In this document: piece after piece, positions 1-7,943 of the stretch
Position numbering within the stretch: position 1 is the first letter of the stretch
Layout of the letters: every line of letters starts with the position of its first letter
DNA from: Streptomyces sp. Tu 3180
GTDB lineage: Bacteria > Actinomycetota > Actinomycetes > Streptomycetales > Streptomycetaceae
Direction: 5' to 3'
DNA: 64,000 bases
Assembly (NCBI RefSeq): GCF_009852415.1
Contig: NZ_WOXS01000002.1
Location: 5,000,001 to 5,064,000 of the forward strand
Notes under the pieces: generated by a model
What the model was told of the DNA's origin: nothing
Database searches by the model: none
The model's input: the letters and a program-made list of their open reading frames with translations, nothing else
Position numbers and translations under genes: made by a program

Positions 1-531
1 CACATCGCCAACTCGCCCGCCACCCTCACCCTCCCCGAGACCCACTTCGACCTCGTCCGCCCCGGGATCGCGATGTACGGCGTCTCGCCCAGCCCCGAGA
101 TCGGCACCCCCGCCGACTTCGGACTGCGCCCGGCGATGACCCTGTCCGCCTCCCTGGCCCTGGTGAAGCACGTCCCGGGCGGCCACGGCGTCAGCTACGG
201 CCACCACTACGTCACCCCGGGGGCCACCACCCTGGGCCTGGTCCCCCTCGGCTACGCGGACGGCATCCCGCGCCACGCCTCCTCCGCCGGTCCCGTCCTG
301 GTCGAGGGCAAGTGGCGCACGGTCGCGGGGCGGGTCGCGATGGACCAGTTCGTCGTCGACCTGGGCGGGGACGAGCCGGGGCCGGGGGCCGAGGCGGTCC
401 TCTTCGGCCCCGGTGACCGCGGCGAGCCCACCGCCGAGGACTGGGCGCAGGCCGCGGGCACCATCGCGTACGAGATCGTCACCCGGATCGGAAGCCGCGT
501 GCCGCGCGTCTATGTCAATGCGGCCCCGTGA
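1..531 (+). CDS. alr: Alanine racemase, C-terminal part (5' end outside window)
   Basis: PLP-dependent racemase that makes D-alanine for peptidoglycan in the cytoplasm. The frame is open from base 1 and ends at a TGA at 529-531, so only the last 176 residues are present. The visible part holds the end of the PLP barrel (FDLVRPGIAMYG) and the C-terminal beta domain, including the GYADGIPR segment with the catalytic Tyr region and the VAMDQFVVDL strand that lines the entry to the partner active site. Length and order fit the family. It is followed by a hydrolase gene about 110 bp downstream, and with tsaE this is the usual Streptomyces order. Confidence 0.95.
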   Translation, partial: HIANSPATLTLPETHFDLVRPGIAMYGVSPSPEIGTPADFGLRPAMTLSASLALVKHVPGGHGVSYGHHYVTPGATTLGLVPLGYADGIPRHASSAGPVLVEGKWRTVAGRVAMDQFVVDLGGDEPGPGAEAVLFGPGDRGEPTAEDWAQAAGTIAYEIVTRIGSRVPRVYVNAAP

Positions 532-639
532 ACGGGCCGACGGCATGAACATGTTGACGCGTGCGGGGAACGGGACGGATGACCCGCGCGGAGCCGCGGG
601 CCCCACCCCGGCCAGCGACCCGGCGAAGAGGAGCGGTAC

Positions 640-1917
640 GTGAGCGAGAGCAGTGCGGAGGCCGTCACGACCGCCGCCACGACCGCCGCCACGACCGCCG
701 CCGCGGCGGCCGCCTCCGCCGCGGGGGCGGCCGGGAGCTGGCGCCGGGCGACCGGCATCGCCGGCGTGGCGATAGGCGTGATCGCCACCGGGGCCGCCGC
801 CGGTGTCGCGATAGAACGGATGACGGTCGGCCGGGGCATGCGCAGGAAGGCCCGGCTCGCCCTCGACGCGGCGGGACCGTACGGCGCGCTGCGCGGCACG
901 CCCGGCAAGGCGTACGCCGACGACGGCACCGAGCTGTACTACGAGGTCGACGACCCCGACCCGGACCCCGACGCCACCACGCCCGCGCGTCGCCGCCGGC
1001 TGTTCGGCCGCAGGTCCCCGGCCCCGGTCACCGTCGTCTTCAGCCACGGCTACTGCCTCAACCAGGACTCCTGGCACTTCCAGCGGGCCGCGCTGCGGGG
1101 CGTCGTCCGGACCGTGCACTGGGACCAGCGCAGCCACGGCCGCTCGGCGCGGGGCGCGGCCCAGGTGGAGCGGGGCGAGCCGGTCACCATCGAGCAGCTG
1201 GGGCGGGACCTGAAGGCCGTCATCGACGCGGCGGCGCCCGAGGGACCGGTCGTGCTGGTCGGGCACTCCATGGGCGGGATGACCGTGATGGCCCTCGCCG
1301 GCCTGTACCCGGAGCTGATCCGCGAGCGGGTCGTCGGCGTCGCCCTCGTCGGCACGTCGTCCGGGCGGCTGGGCGAGGTCAACTTCGGACTGCCGGTGGC
1401 CGGGGTCAACGCGGTGCGGCGGGTGCTGCCGGGGGTGCTGAAGGCGCTCGGGCAGCGGGCCGAGCTGGTGGAGAAGGGGCGCCGGGCCACCGCGGACCTG
1501 TTCGCCGGGGTCATCAAGCGGTATTCGTTCGCGTCCCGGGACGTGGACCCGGCCGTCGTCCGGTTCGCCGAGCGGATGATCGAGTCCACGCCGATCGACG
1601 TGGTCGCCGAGTACTACCCGGCGTTCAGCGACCACGACAAGACCGAGGCCCTCGCCCACTTCGCCGGTCTGCCGGTGCTGGTGCTGGCCGGCGTGCAGGA
1701 CCTGGTGACGCCCAGCGAGCACAGCGAGGCGATCGCCGACCTGCTCCCGGACGCGGAGCTGGTGATGGTGCCGGACGCCGGGCACCTGGTGATCCTGGAA
1801 CACCCGGAAGTGGTCACCGACCGGCTCGCCGACCTGCTCGTCCGCGCGGGCGCGGTGCCGGCAGGGACTACCGTGAACGGTTATGGAAGCACCAGCGACA
1901 CCGCACGGCCCGGCTGA
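640..1917 (+). CDS. Alpha/beta hydrolase, membrane-tethered
   Basis: Probable serine hydrolase; the substrate cannot be told. The GTG start at 640 follows GAAGAGGAG at good spacing. The first 30 residues are an Ala/Thr-rich low-complexity run coded by repeated ACGACCGCCGCC units. They are followed by a hydrophobic helix (about 45-65) that should anchor the protein in the membrane. The hydrolase core then shows the oxyanion HG (FSHGYC), the nucleophile motif GHSMGG (Ser210), a late acid (GVQDLVTP) and the catalytic His (DAGHLVI). The last 35 bp overlap the start of tsaE, suggesting translational coupling. This gene sits between alr and tsaE in many Streptomyces. Confidence 0.85.
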   Translation: MSESSAEAVTTAATTAATTAAAAAASAAGAAGSWRRATGIAGVAIGVIATGAAAGVAIERMTVGRGMRRKARLALDAAGPYGALRGTPGKAYADDGTELYYEVDDPDPDPDATTPARRRRLFGRRSPAPVTVVFSHGYCLNQDSWHFQRAALRGVVRTVHWDQRSHGRSARGAAQVERGEPVTIEQLGRDLKAVIDAAAPEGPVVLVGHSMGGMTVMALAGLYPELIRERVVGVALVGTSSGRLGEVNFGLPVAGVNAVRRVLPGVLKALGQRAELVEKGRRATADLFAGVIKRYSFASRDVDPAVVRFAERMIESTPIDVVAEYYPAFSDHDKTEALAHFAGLPVLVLAGVQDLVTPSEHSEAIADLLPDAELVMVPDAGHLVILEHPEVVTDRLADLLVRAGAVPAGTTVNGYGSTSDTARPG

Positions 1918-2416
1918 GCCGCAGCCGCCCACGAACGCCGTCGAGCTGACCGTCACCTCGCCCGACCAGATGCGCGAGCTCGGCCGCAGGCTCGCCAAGC
2001 TGCTGCGCGCGGGCGACCTCGTGATGCTCTCGGGTGAGCTCGGCGCGGGCAAGACGACACTGACCCGGGGGCTCGGCGAGGGACTCGGCGTCCGGGGCGC
2101 GGTCACCTCCCCGACGTTCGTGATCGCCCGGGTGCACCCGTCCCTGGGCGAGGGCCCGCCGCTGGTCCACGTCGACGCGTACCGGCTGTCCGGCGGACTG
2201 GACGAGATGGAGGACCTCGACCTCGACGTCTCGCTGCCCGAGTCGGTGATCGTCGTGGAGTGGGGCGAGGGCAAGGTCGAGGAGCTGACCGAGGACCGCC
2301 TCCAGCTCGTCATCCACCGCGCGGTCGGCGACACCACGGACGAGGTGCGGCACGTCACGCTCACCGGTCTGGGCGAGCGCTGGAGGAGCACCGACCTGAG
2401 CGTGCTGTCGGCCTGA
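1883..2416 (+). CDS. tsaE: tRNA threonylcarbamoyladenosine biosynthesis ATPase TsaE
   Basis: TsaE is the P-loop ATPase that works with TsaB and TsaD to form t6A at position 37 of ANN-decoding tRNAs. The protein has 177 residues, a little longer than the roughly 150 of E. coli because of an N-terminal extension. The Walker A motif GELGAGKTT (Lys57) is intact, and the typical SPTFVIARVH, HVDAYRL and VIVVEWGE segments follow in order. The start lies inside the end of the upstream hydrolase gene. tsaB, rimI and tsaD follow 1.2 kb downstream, which supports the assignment. Confidence 0.93.
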   Translation: MEAPATPHGPAEPQPPTNAVELTVTSPDQMRELGRRLAKLLRAGDLVMLSGELGAGKTTLTRGLGEGLGVRGAVTSPTFVIARVHPSLGEGPPLVHVDAYRLSGGLDEMEDLDLDVSLPESVIVVEWGEGKVEELTEDRLQLVIHRAVGDTTDEVRHVTLTGLGERWRSTDLSVLSA

Positions 2417-2450
2417 GGGCCATGCGCGCTCCCGGGGCCGGCCCCGGGGC

Positions 2451-2576
2451 CGCTTCGGGCTGCCGGGGATCGTTCCGGACCGCTTCGGGCTGCCGGGGAA
2501 TGCTCCGGACCGCTTCGGGCCGTCCGGGCCGGTCAGGACCGCTCCGGACCGCTCGAGGACGCTCCGGACCGCCGCC
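2451..2576 (+). repeat. Imperfect 30-bp tandem repeat after tsaE
   Basis: Two 30-bp units (2451-2480 and 2481-2510) beginning CGCTTCGGGC agree at 27 of 30 bases. They are followed by a degenerate third unit and further CGCTCCGGAC blocks up to about 2576. The array lies in the gap between tsaE and the next small gene and has no convincing open reading frame of its own. Confidence 0.7.
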
Positions 2577-2653
2577 GGTGAACATTCCGACAAGGCGTCG
2601 GCAAACTGTTGCGTTCGGCGTCCCGGGCGTGGTCACATGGTATCCAGCTCGTA

Positions 2654-2669
2654 GTTAGGTGTACCTAAC
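2654..2669. promoter_or_regulatory. 16-bp palindrome, possible metalloregulator operator
   Basis: The sequence GTTAGGTGTACCTAAC has perfect 7-bp arms around a GT centre. It lies 32 bp before the ATG of the next small gene. The arms resemble half-sites of DtxR/IdeR-type iron or manganese boxes (TTAGGTTAGGCTAACCTAA), although the spacing is three bases shorter than the usual 19-bp box. The palindrome is seen directly; the regulator is inferred. Confidence 0.45.
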
Positions 2670-2700
2670 CACGTCCGCCCCCGACCCCCAGGAGGCGTCC

Positions 2701-2940
2701 ATGTCGGCCGACCGGAGCACCCGCCGACCCGCGGTGCGACAGCAGCCGGAGTCGCTTTCCGGGGTGCCGATGCGCGACCTGCTCGCCGCCTGCGCCGCGG
2801 CCGCCGCGATCTCCACCCCGCCCCGAGCCCCCGAACCCCGGCCCTCCGAGCCGGCGAAGGGGCGCGACCTCCACGACCCCTGCGGCCACCCGGACCACCC
2901 GGGTCGCCCGGGCCGCACGGACCGCCGCGAGGCCGCGTAG
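2701..2940 (+). CDS. Small conserved hypothetical protein
   Basis: The ATG at 2701 follows a good ribosome binding site (AGGAGG about 9 bases upstream), so I prefer it to an upstream GTG in the same frame that would lie inside the palindromic site. The 79-residue product has no membrane segment. It has an Arg-rich N-terminus, a short Ala-rich helix (about 25-38), a Pro-rich middle, and a His/Cys/Asp patch (DLHDPCGHPDHPG) that could bind a metal. I do not recognise the family. The metalloregulator-like palindrome directly upstream and the His/Cys patch fit each other, but a metal role is only an inference. Confidence 0.6.
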   Translation: MSADRSTRRPAVRQQPESLSGVPMRDLLAACAAAAAISTPPRAPEPRPSEPAKGRDLHDPCGHPDHPGRPGRTDRREAA

Positions 2941-2981
2941 CCGGCACGGTCCGCCCGGGCGGGTCCGCCGGCCCCCGGCGG

Positions 2982-3539
2982 TCACGGGACGACGACGACC
3001 TTGCGGCCGATCGCCGCGAACCCCCACATCGCCGCGCCGTCGGCACGGGTCTCGCGGATGCCGCCCGTCCGCTCCTGCGGGTTCCGGGCCGGGACCGAGC
3101 CGTCGACCGCCGCGCTGAAGCCGATCACCGTGCCCTGCGCGGAGGCGAAGCGGACGACGTGTTCGACCGGGACGCCGTCCGACCCGGTGATGCGCCGGGA
3201 GCGGGAGGTGACCCGGTAGGTGCCCGGCGCGGGGTCCACCGTGCTGGGGCTGACCCCGAAGGTGCGCCTGACCCTGCCGTCGTCCCCCACCAGCCACACC
3301 CGGTCGTCGCCGAGGGAGTACACGACGCGGACGCCCTGGCCGGACCGGCGGGGCAGGGGCGCGGGACGGTCCCCGCCCCGGGACCCCTCGGGGGCGGCCT
3401 GCGCGCCCCCGGCGCTCGACCGGAGCAGCTCGGGCGGGACGCTCACCGACGCCTGGTGGCCGAGGTAGCCGACCGTCGCGAAGGCCGCCGCGGTGAGCCC
3501 CGCCACGATCGCCGAGCTGGTGCCTGCCACCGTCGCCAC
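2982..3539 (-). CDS. Degenerate YkuD (L,D-transpeptidase-like) protein, catalytic Cys absent
   Basis: The 185-residue protein has an N-terminal signal-anchor (about 8-28), a Pro/Gly/Arg linker, and then strands that read like a YkuD domain: VRVVYSLGDDRVWLV, a PGTYRV turn, and a C-terminal WGFAAIGRKVVVVP that matches the usual end of these domains. Active L,D-transpeptidases carry SHGC-[VI]-R before that end; here the aligned segment is RTGGIR (about 157-162), so the nucleophilic Cys and its His are gone. It is probably exported and binds or senses peptidoglycan without cross-linking it. The fold assignment is by remembered pattern only. Confidence 0.6.
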   Translation of the reverse strand: MATVAGTSSAIVAGLTAAAFATVGYLGHQASVSVPPELLRSSAGGAQAAPEGSRGGDRPAPLPRRSGQGVRVVYSLGDDRVWLVGDDGRVRRTFGVSPSTVDPAPGTYRVTSRSRRITGSDGVPVEHVVRFASAQGTVIGFSAAVDGSVPARNPQERTGGIRETRADGAAMWGFAAIGRKVVVVP

Positions 3540-3649
3540 CTCTGTCCCGCTCTGTCCCGTCCTGTACGTATGTCGACGCGACCGTAGCAGTAAGTGACCG
3601 GCCGGCCGCCGCGGCCGTGGCCGGGGCGCGGGAGCCGTAGGCTGTTTGC

Positions 3650-4303
3650 GTGCTCTTGCTCGCTCTGGATACCGCCACCCCCGCCGTCACCGTCGCGCTG
3701 CACGACGGCCGCGACGTCATCGCCTCGTCCAGCCAGGTGGACGCCCGCCGCCACGGCGAGCTGCTGCTCCCGGCGATCGACCGGGTGCTCGCCGAGGCCG
3801 GCCGGAGGCTGGACGCCGTCACCGGGATCGTCGTCGGCGTCGGCCCGGGCCCCTACACCGGACTGCGCGTCGGCCTGATGACCGCGGACGCCTTCGGGCT
3901 CGCGCTCGGCGTCCCCGTGCACGGTGTGTGCACGCTGGACGGCCTCGCCTACGCGGCCGACCTCCAGGGCCCCTTCGTCGTGGCGACCGACGCCCGCCGC
4001 AAGGAGGTCTACTGGGCGCGTTACGCCGACTCCCGCACCCGCCTCACCGACCCGGCCGTCGACCGGCCCGCCGACATCGCCGAGCAGGTCGAGGGCCTGC
4101 CCGCGGTCGGCGCGGGCGCGCTGCTGTACCCCGACACCTTCCCCAAGGCGCACGAGCCCGAGCACGTGTCCGCCGCCGCCCTGGCCCGGCTGGCCGCGGA
4201 GAAGCTCGCGGAGGGCGCGCAACTGCCCGCGCCCCGGCCGCTGTACCTGCGCCGGCCCGACGCCCAGGTCCCCAAGAACTACAAGGTGGTCACCCCCAAG
4301 TGA
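3650..4303 (+). CDS. tsaB: tRNA threonylcarbamoyladenosine biosynthesis protein TsaB
   Basis: TsaB is the non-catalytic ASKHA-fold partner that dimerises with TsaD in t6A synthesis. The 217-residue product begins MLLLALDTATPAVTVALHDG and contains VGVGPGPYTGLRVG, the conserved signature of the TsaB/TsaD fold. The GTG at 3650 is the only start that keeps the N-terminal strand intact. Its last four bases overlap the next start as GTGA, so rimI is probably translationally coupled. Confidence 0.95.
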   Translation: MLLLALDTATPAVTVALHDGRDVIASSSQVDARRHGELLLPAIDRVLAEAGRRLDAVTGIVVGVGPGPYTGLRVGLMTADAFGLALGVPVHGVCTLDGLAYAADLQGPFVVATDARRKEVYWARYADSRTRLTDPAVDRPADIAEQVEGLPAVGAGALLYPDTFPKAHEPEHVSAAALARLAAEKLAEGAQLPAPRPLYLRRPDAQVPKNYKVVTPK

Positions 4304-4812
4304 CCGGATCCGAGACTGCCGTGCTGCGCGAGATGCGCTGGTGGGACATCGAACCCGTGCTGGAACTGGAGCGGGGGCTGTTCCCCGACGACGCCTGGTC
4401 GCGGGGGATGTTCTGGTCCGAGCTGGCCCACGCGCGCGGGCCCGGGGCGACCCGCCGCTACGTCGTCGCCGAGGAGGACGACCGGATCGTCGGATACGCG
4501 GGCCTCGCCTCCTCCGGGACGGACTCCGACGGCGCCGCCGCCGCGGCGGACATCCAGACCATCGCCGTCACCCGCGACCACTGGGGCACCGGCCTCGGCT
4601 CGCGGCTGCTGACCGAACTGCTGCGGGCGGCGACCGCCTTCGAGTGCGCCGAGGTGATGCTGGAGTGCCGGATCGACAACGTCCGCGCCCGGAAGCTCTA
4701 CGAGCGCTTCGGCTTCGAGACCATCGGGGTCAGGCGCGGCTACTACCAGCCGGGGAACGTGGACGCCCTGGTGATGCGGCTGACCGACCCGTCCACCCCC
4801 GCGAACCCGTGA
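4300..4812 (+). CDS. rimI: Ribosomal protein S18 alanine N-acetyltransferase RimI
   Basis: GNAT-fold enzyme that acetylates the N-terminal alanine of ribosomal protein S18 with acetyl-CoA. The GTG at 4300 overlaps the tsaB stop (GTGA); a GTG at 4321 is an alternative. The 170-residue protein shows the acetyl-CoA loop in variant form (DHWGTGLGSRLL), the preceding strand IQTIAV, and the C-terminal CRIDNVRARKLYERFGF typical of RimI. An acidic Ser/Asp/Ala insert lies before the CoA loop. Placement between tsaB and tsaD is standard in actinobacteria. Confidence 0.93.
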   Translation: MTGSETAVLREMRWWDIEPVLELERGLFPDDAWSRGMFWSELAHARGPGATRRYVVAEEDDRIVGYAGLASSGTDSDGAAAAADIQTIAVTRDHWGTGLGSRLLTELLRAATAFECAEVMLECRIDNVRARKLYERFGFETIGVRRGYYQPGNVDALVMRLTDPSTPANP

Positions 4813-4853
4813 ACCCGTGAATCCCGTGAACGGCGGACAAGGAACCGAGACCC

Positions 4854-5969
4854 ATGGCTGACGAACCCCTGGTACTGGGGATCGAGACCTCCTGCGACGA
4901 GACCGGCGTCGGCATCGTCCGCGGCACCACCCTGCTGGCGGACGCCGTCGCCTCCAGCGTCGACGAGCACGCCCGTTTCGGCGGCGTCGTCCCGGAGGTC
5001 GCCTCCCGGGCGCACCTGGAGGCGATGGTGCCGACGATCGACCGCGCGCTGAAGGAGGCGGGGGTGAGCGCGCGCGACCTGGACGGCATCGCCGTCACCG
5101 CCGGTCCCGGCCTCGCCGGCGCGCTGCTGGTGGGCGTCTCGGCGGCCAAGGCGTACGCCTACGCCCTCGGCAAGCCCCTGTACGGCGTCAACCACCTCGC
5201 CTCGCACATCTGCGTCGACCAGCTCGAGCACGGGGCGCTCCCGGAGCCGACGATGGCGCTGCTGGTGTCCGGCGGGCACTCCTCGCTGCTGCTGTCGAGC
5301 GACATCACCTCCGACGTCCGCCCGATGGGCGCCACCATCGACGACGCGGCCGGCGAGGCCTTCGACAAGATCGCCCGCGTGCTGAACCTCGGCTTCCCCG
5401 GCGGCCCGGTCATCGACCGGTACGCCAAGGAGGGCGACCCGGACGCGATCGCGTTCCCGCGCGGTCTGACCGGGCCGCGCGACCCGGCGTACGACTTCTC
5501 CTTCTCCGGGCTGAAGACGGCCGTGGCCCGCTGGATCGAGGCCAGGCGGGCGGCGGGGGAGGAGGTGCCGGTGCGCGACGTGGCGGCCTCCTTCCAGGAG
5601 GCGGTCGTGGACGTGCTCACCCGCAAGGCGGTGCGCGCCTGCAAGGACGAGGGCGTCGACCACCTGATGATCGGCGGCGGTGTGGCCGCCAACTCCCGGC
5701 TGCGCCTCCTCGCCCAGGAGCGCTGCGAGGCGGCCGGCATCCGGCTGCGCGTGCCGCGGCCCAAGCTGTGCACGGACAACGGCGCGATGGTGGCGGCGCT
5801 GGGCGCGGAGATGGTCGCCCGGGGCCGCCCGGCCTCCGACTGGGGCCTGTCGGCGGACTCCTCGCTGCCGGTGACGGACCCGCACGTGCCGGGCGAGGCG
5901 CACTCCTCCGCGCACGACCACGCGCACGACCACGTGCACGAGATCAGCAAGGAGAACCTGTACTCGTGA
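4854..5969 (+). CDS. tsaD: tRNA N6-adenosine threonylcarbamoyltransferase TsaD
   Basis: Catalytic subunit that transfers the threonylcarbamoyl group from TC-AMP to A37 of tRNA. The 371-residue protein has the N-terminal [13 protein letters not shown], the metal-binding pair HLASH, the SGGHSSL loop and [11 protein letters not shown], all expected for TsaD. The C-terminus carries an unusual His/Asp-rich tail ([11 protein letters not shown]) that may bind a metal. Its stop overlaps the next GTG as GTGA. Confidence 0.96.
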   Translation: MADEPLVLGIETSCDETGVGIVRGTTLLADAVASSVDEHARFGGVVPEVASRAHLEAMVPTIDRALKEAGVSARDLDGIAVTAGPGLAGALLVGVSAAKAYAYALGKPLYGVNHLASHICVDQLEHGALPEPTMALLVSGGHSSLLLSSDITSDVRPMGATIDDAAGEAFDKIARVLNLGFPGGPVIDRYAKEGDPDAIAFPRGLTGPRDPAYDFSFSGLKTAVARWIEARRAAGEEVPVRDVAASFQEAVVDVLTRKAVRACKDEGVDHLMIGGGVAANSRLRLLAQERCEAAGIRLRVPRPKLCTDNGAMVAALGAEMVARGRPASDWGLSADSSLPVTDPHVPGEAHSSAHDHAHDHVHEISKENLYS

Positions 5970-6229
5970 CGGTCGCGCTGATGTGGGAGGCCCGGGCGGT
6001 GCCCGGCCGGGGCGCGGACCTGCTGGTCTGGGCGCAGGAACGGCTGCGCGAGCTGCCCGGGCGTCCCCTGCGCCGGGAGACCCTCCGCGCCCCGCAGGAC
6101 CGCGTCCTGGTCATCACCTGGTGGGACGCCCCCCACGACGCGCGGCTCCCCGAACTGCCGGAGCCGGACGGGGAACTGGTCACACGTCCGGTGCACCGGT
6201 GGCGGTTCGAGTCGCTGGGCGGCGACTGA
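5966..6229 (+). CDS. Conserved hypothetical protein coupled to tsaD
   Basis: The GTG at 5966 overlaps the tsaD stop, with AAGGAG upstream inside tsaD, so the two genes are very probably translationally coupled. The 87-residue product is soluble, begins [20 protein letters not shown] and has a Trp-Trp pair ([10 protein letters not shown]). The size and pattern suggest a small ferredoxin-like alpha/beta fold such as the ABM family, but I cannot assign a function. Its last 50 bp overlap the convergent membrane protein gene. Confidence 0.6.
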   Translation: MTVALMWEARAVPGRGADLLVWAQERLRELPGRPLRRETLRAPQDRVLVITWWDAPHDARLPELPEPDGELVTRPVHRWRFESLGGD

Positions 6230-6701
6230 CCGGCGAGGTCGCGAGCTTCCACGATCCCAGCGGCACGGACCTGCGCCACAGCAGCTTGCCGTTCCGGCGT
6301 TCCCAGACGGCGACGGTCGTGGCCTTCAGCAGCCAGCCCGCCGCCGTCGGCAGGGGCATCAGGGCCGTCCACGGCTCCCACGCGAGTGCCATCGCCAGCG
6401 TGGGCAGCGCTATCACGGGGAAGAGCCCGGGCAGGAAGAGGTGCCCGCGCAGGGGCTCGTCCGGGGGCAGCGCCACGTCCTCGGCCAGCGGGGCGGCGGC
6501 CCGGTAACTCCGTACGTCGAAGACCACGTCCAGGAGCAGGACCAGCGCCGTGACGCCTGACGCCACCGCGACGGCCGTCCCCGGCGGCGCGCCGGGGAGC
6601 GGCGGGAACCCGCGCACGGCGCCCGTCACCGCCGCGCAGACGGCCGCGGCGACCAGCGCCGTGCCGGTGGCCCTGATCTCGTGGTACAGACTCCGGTACA
6701 T
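6180..6701 (-). CDS. Hypothetical multi-pass membrane protein
   Basis: 173 residues with about four hydrophobic segments: ALVAAAVCAAVTGAV, AVASGVTALVLLLDVVF, LFPVIALPTLAMALAW and MPLPTAAGWLLKATTVAVW. The N-terminus is short and cytoplasmic-like, and the C-terminus is basic. No family is recognised. The 3' end overlaps the convergent tsaD-coupled gene by 50 bp. The neighbour upstream on the same strand is the decayed beta-glucosidase. Confidence 0.6.
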   Translation of the reverse strand: MYRSLYHEIRATGTALVAAAVCAAVTGAVRGFPPLPGAPPGTAVAVASGVTALVLLLDVVFDVRSYRAAAPLAEDVALPPDEPLRGHLFLPGLFPVIALPTLAMALAWEPWTALMPLPTAAGWLLKATTVAVWERRNGKLLWRRSVPLGSWKLATSPVSRRPATRTATGAPDV

Positions 6702-6735
6702 CCCGACGCGCCCCCCGGTGCTTGCCGCGCGCGGG

Positions 6736-7805
6736 TCAGGCCGCCGGCGACACCTCCGTCCCGCACCGCAGCCGCCGGTCCGGACCGAGCACCCGCACCG
6801 GTCCCGTGAGGGTGAGCCGCGCCGTGTGGCGCACGTCCGCGCTGGATGCGGCCAAACGTAGTTCCAGGACGCCGGGTTCGACCACCCGCCTGCCTGAACG
6901 GTCGGTGAACGCCGAGAGGTCCGCGTGGAAGCGGAACGTCACCCGCGCCGCCGCGCCCGGGGCCAGCTCCACCCTCCGGTAGCCGCCCGGACGGACGTCC
7001 GGGCGGGTCACCGGCGCCACCGGGTCGTGCAGGTGGAGCCGCACGACCTCGGCCCCCTCGCGCCCGCCCGTGTTGCGCACGGTCGGGGACACGTCGTGCG
7101 CCCCGTCCGTCGCGAGCTCCACCGGTTCGTCGCCGCCCGTGAAGTCCTCCCGGGCGAACGTCGTGTACGGGCGGCCGTGGCCGAAGGGGTACAGCGGGGT
7201 CGGGTCGAGGTTGCCGACCTCGCCCGCCAGGCCCAGCGGCGGCTGGAGGTAGGTCCACGGCTGGCCGCCGGGCCCCCGGGCACGCCCACCGGCAGCCGGC
7301 CGGAGGGGGTGACGCGGCCCGACAGCACTCCCGCCACCGCCGGGCCGCCCTCCTCCCCCGGGAGGAAGGCCTGGACGACGGCGCCCAGGCGGCCCTGCCA
7401 GCGGCCGAGCGCGTACGGGCGCCCGGTGAGCAGCACCAGGACGACCGGCACGCCCGTCGCGACCAGCGCGTCGAGGAGCTCGCCCTGGACACCCGGCAGG
7501 TTCAGGTCCGCCGCGTCGCACCCCTCGCCGGAGGCGCCGCGGCCGAACAGGCCCGCCCGGTCGCCGAGCACCGCCACGCACACGTCCGCCTCAGCGGTCC
7601 GCGCGACCGCCTCCCCGAAGCCCGCCGCGTCCGGGTCGGAGGTCATGTCGTGCTGGTGCGGGGCGACGCCGTCGCCGTCCGTGTCGGCGCCCACCCACAC
7701 GCCGTACAGCTGGGCGGCCTTCTCCTCCAGGGGCATCCGGGAGAGCAGGTCGTCGACGCGGGCGGCGGCGGGCAGGGCGGGGTCCCGCCAGGGCGCGGTG
7801 GTCAT
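6736..7805 (-). pseudogene. Glycoside hydrolase family 3 beta-glucosidase, decayed
   Basis: The N-terminus (RVDDLLSRMPLEEKAAQLYG) and the C-terminal half (GRPYALGRWQGRLGAVVQAF, then YPFGHGR and a fibronectin-III-like end) are clearly GH3. Two lesions are visible. First, the sequence jumps from APHQHDMTSD directly into the second GH3 domain (AVARTAEADVCVAVLGD), so nearly all the catalytic barrel, including the nucleophile Asp region, is missing; about 400-450 residues are lost against the usual 750-800. Second, the frame breaks at the C5 run at 7273-7277, after VGVPGG and before QPWTYLQPPL. One base restored there would rejoin the two frames. The divergent LacI regulator and its operators are intact. 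Confidence 0.85.
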
Positions 7806-7839
7806 GAGGCTTCCGTCGGGTGGACGAACGGCCCTCTCA

Positions 7840-7884
7840 CGAACTTTCCGAGCGAATGTTTCGAATCAAGCGGCGAATGTTCCG
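7840..7884. promoter_or_regulatory. Three LacI-type operator boxes
   Basis: Three 11-bp imperfect palindromes lie between the divergent GH3 remnant and the LacI gene: CGAACTTTCCG (7840-7850), CGAATGTTTCG (7853-7863) and CGAATGTTCCG (7874-7884). They resemble the CGAAACTTTCG box of Streptomyces xylanolytic LacI regulators. The arrangement suggests control of both the old glucosidase promoter and the regulator itself. Confidence 0.6.
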
Positions 7885-7943
7885 GGAACCCATGGCGCCC
7901 GGGGGACTACGTCAAGAGGGCCCGCAGGGATACGATCGCCGCC

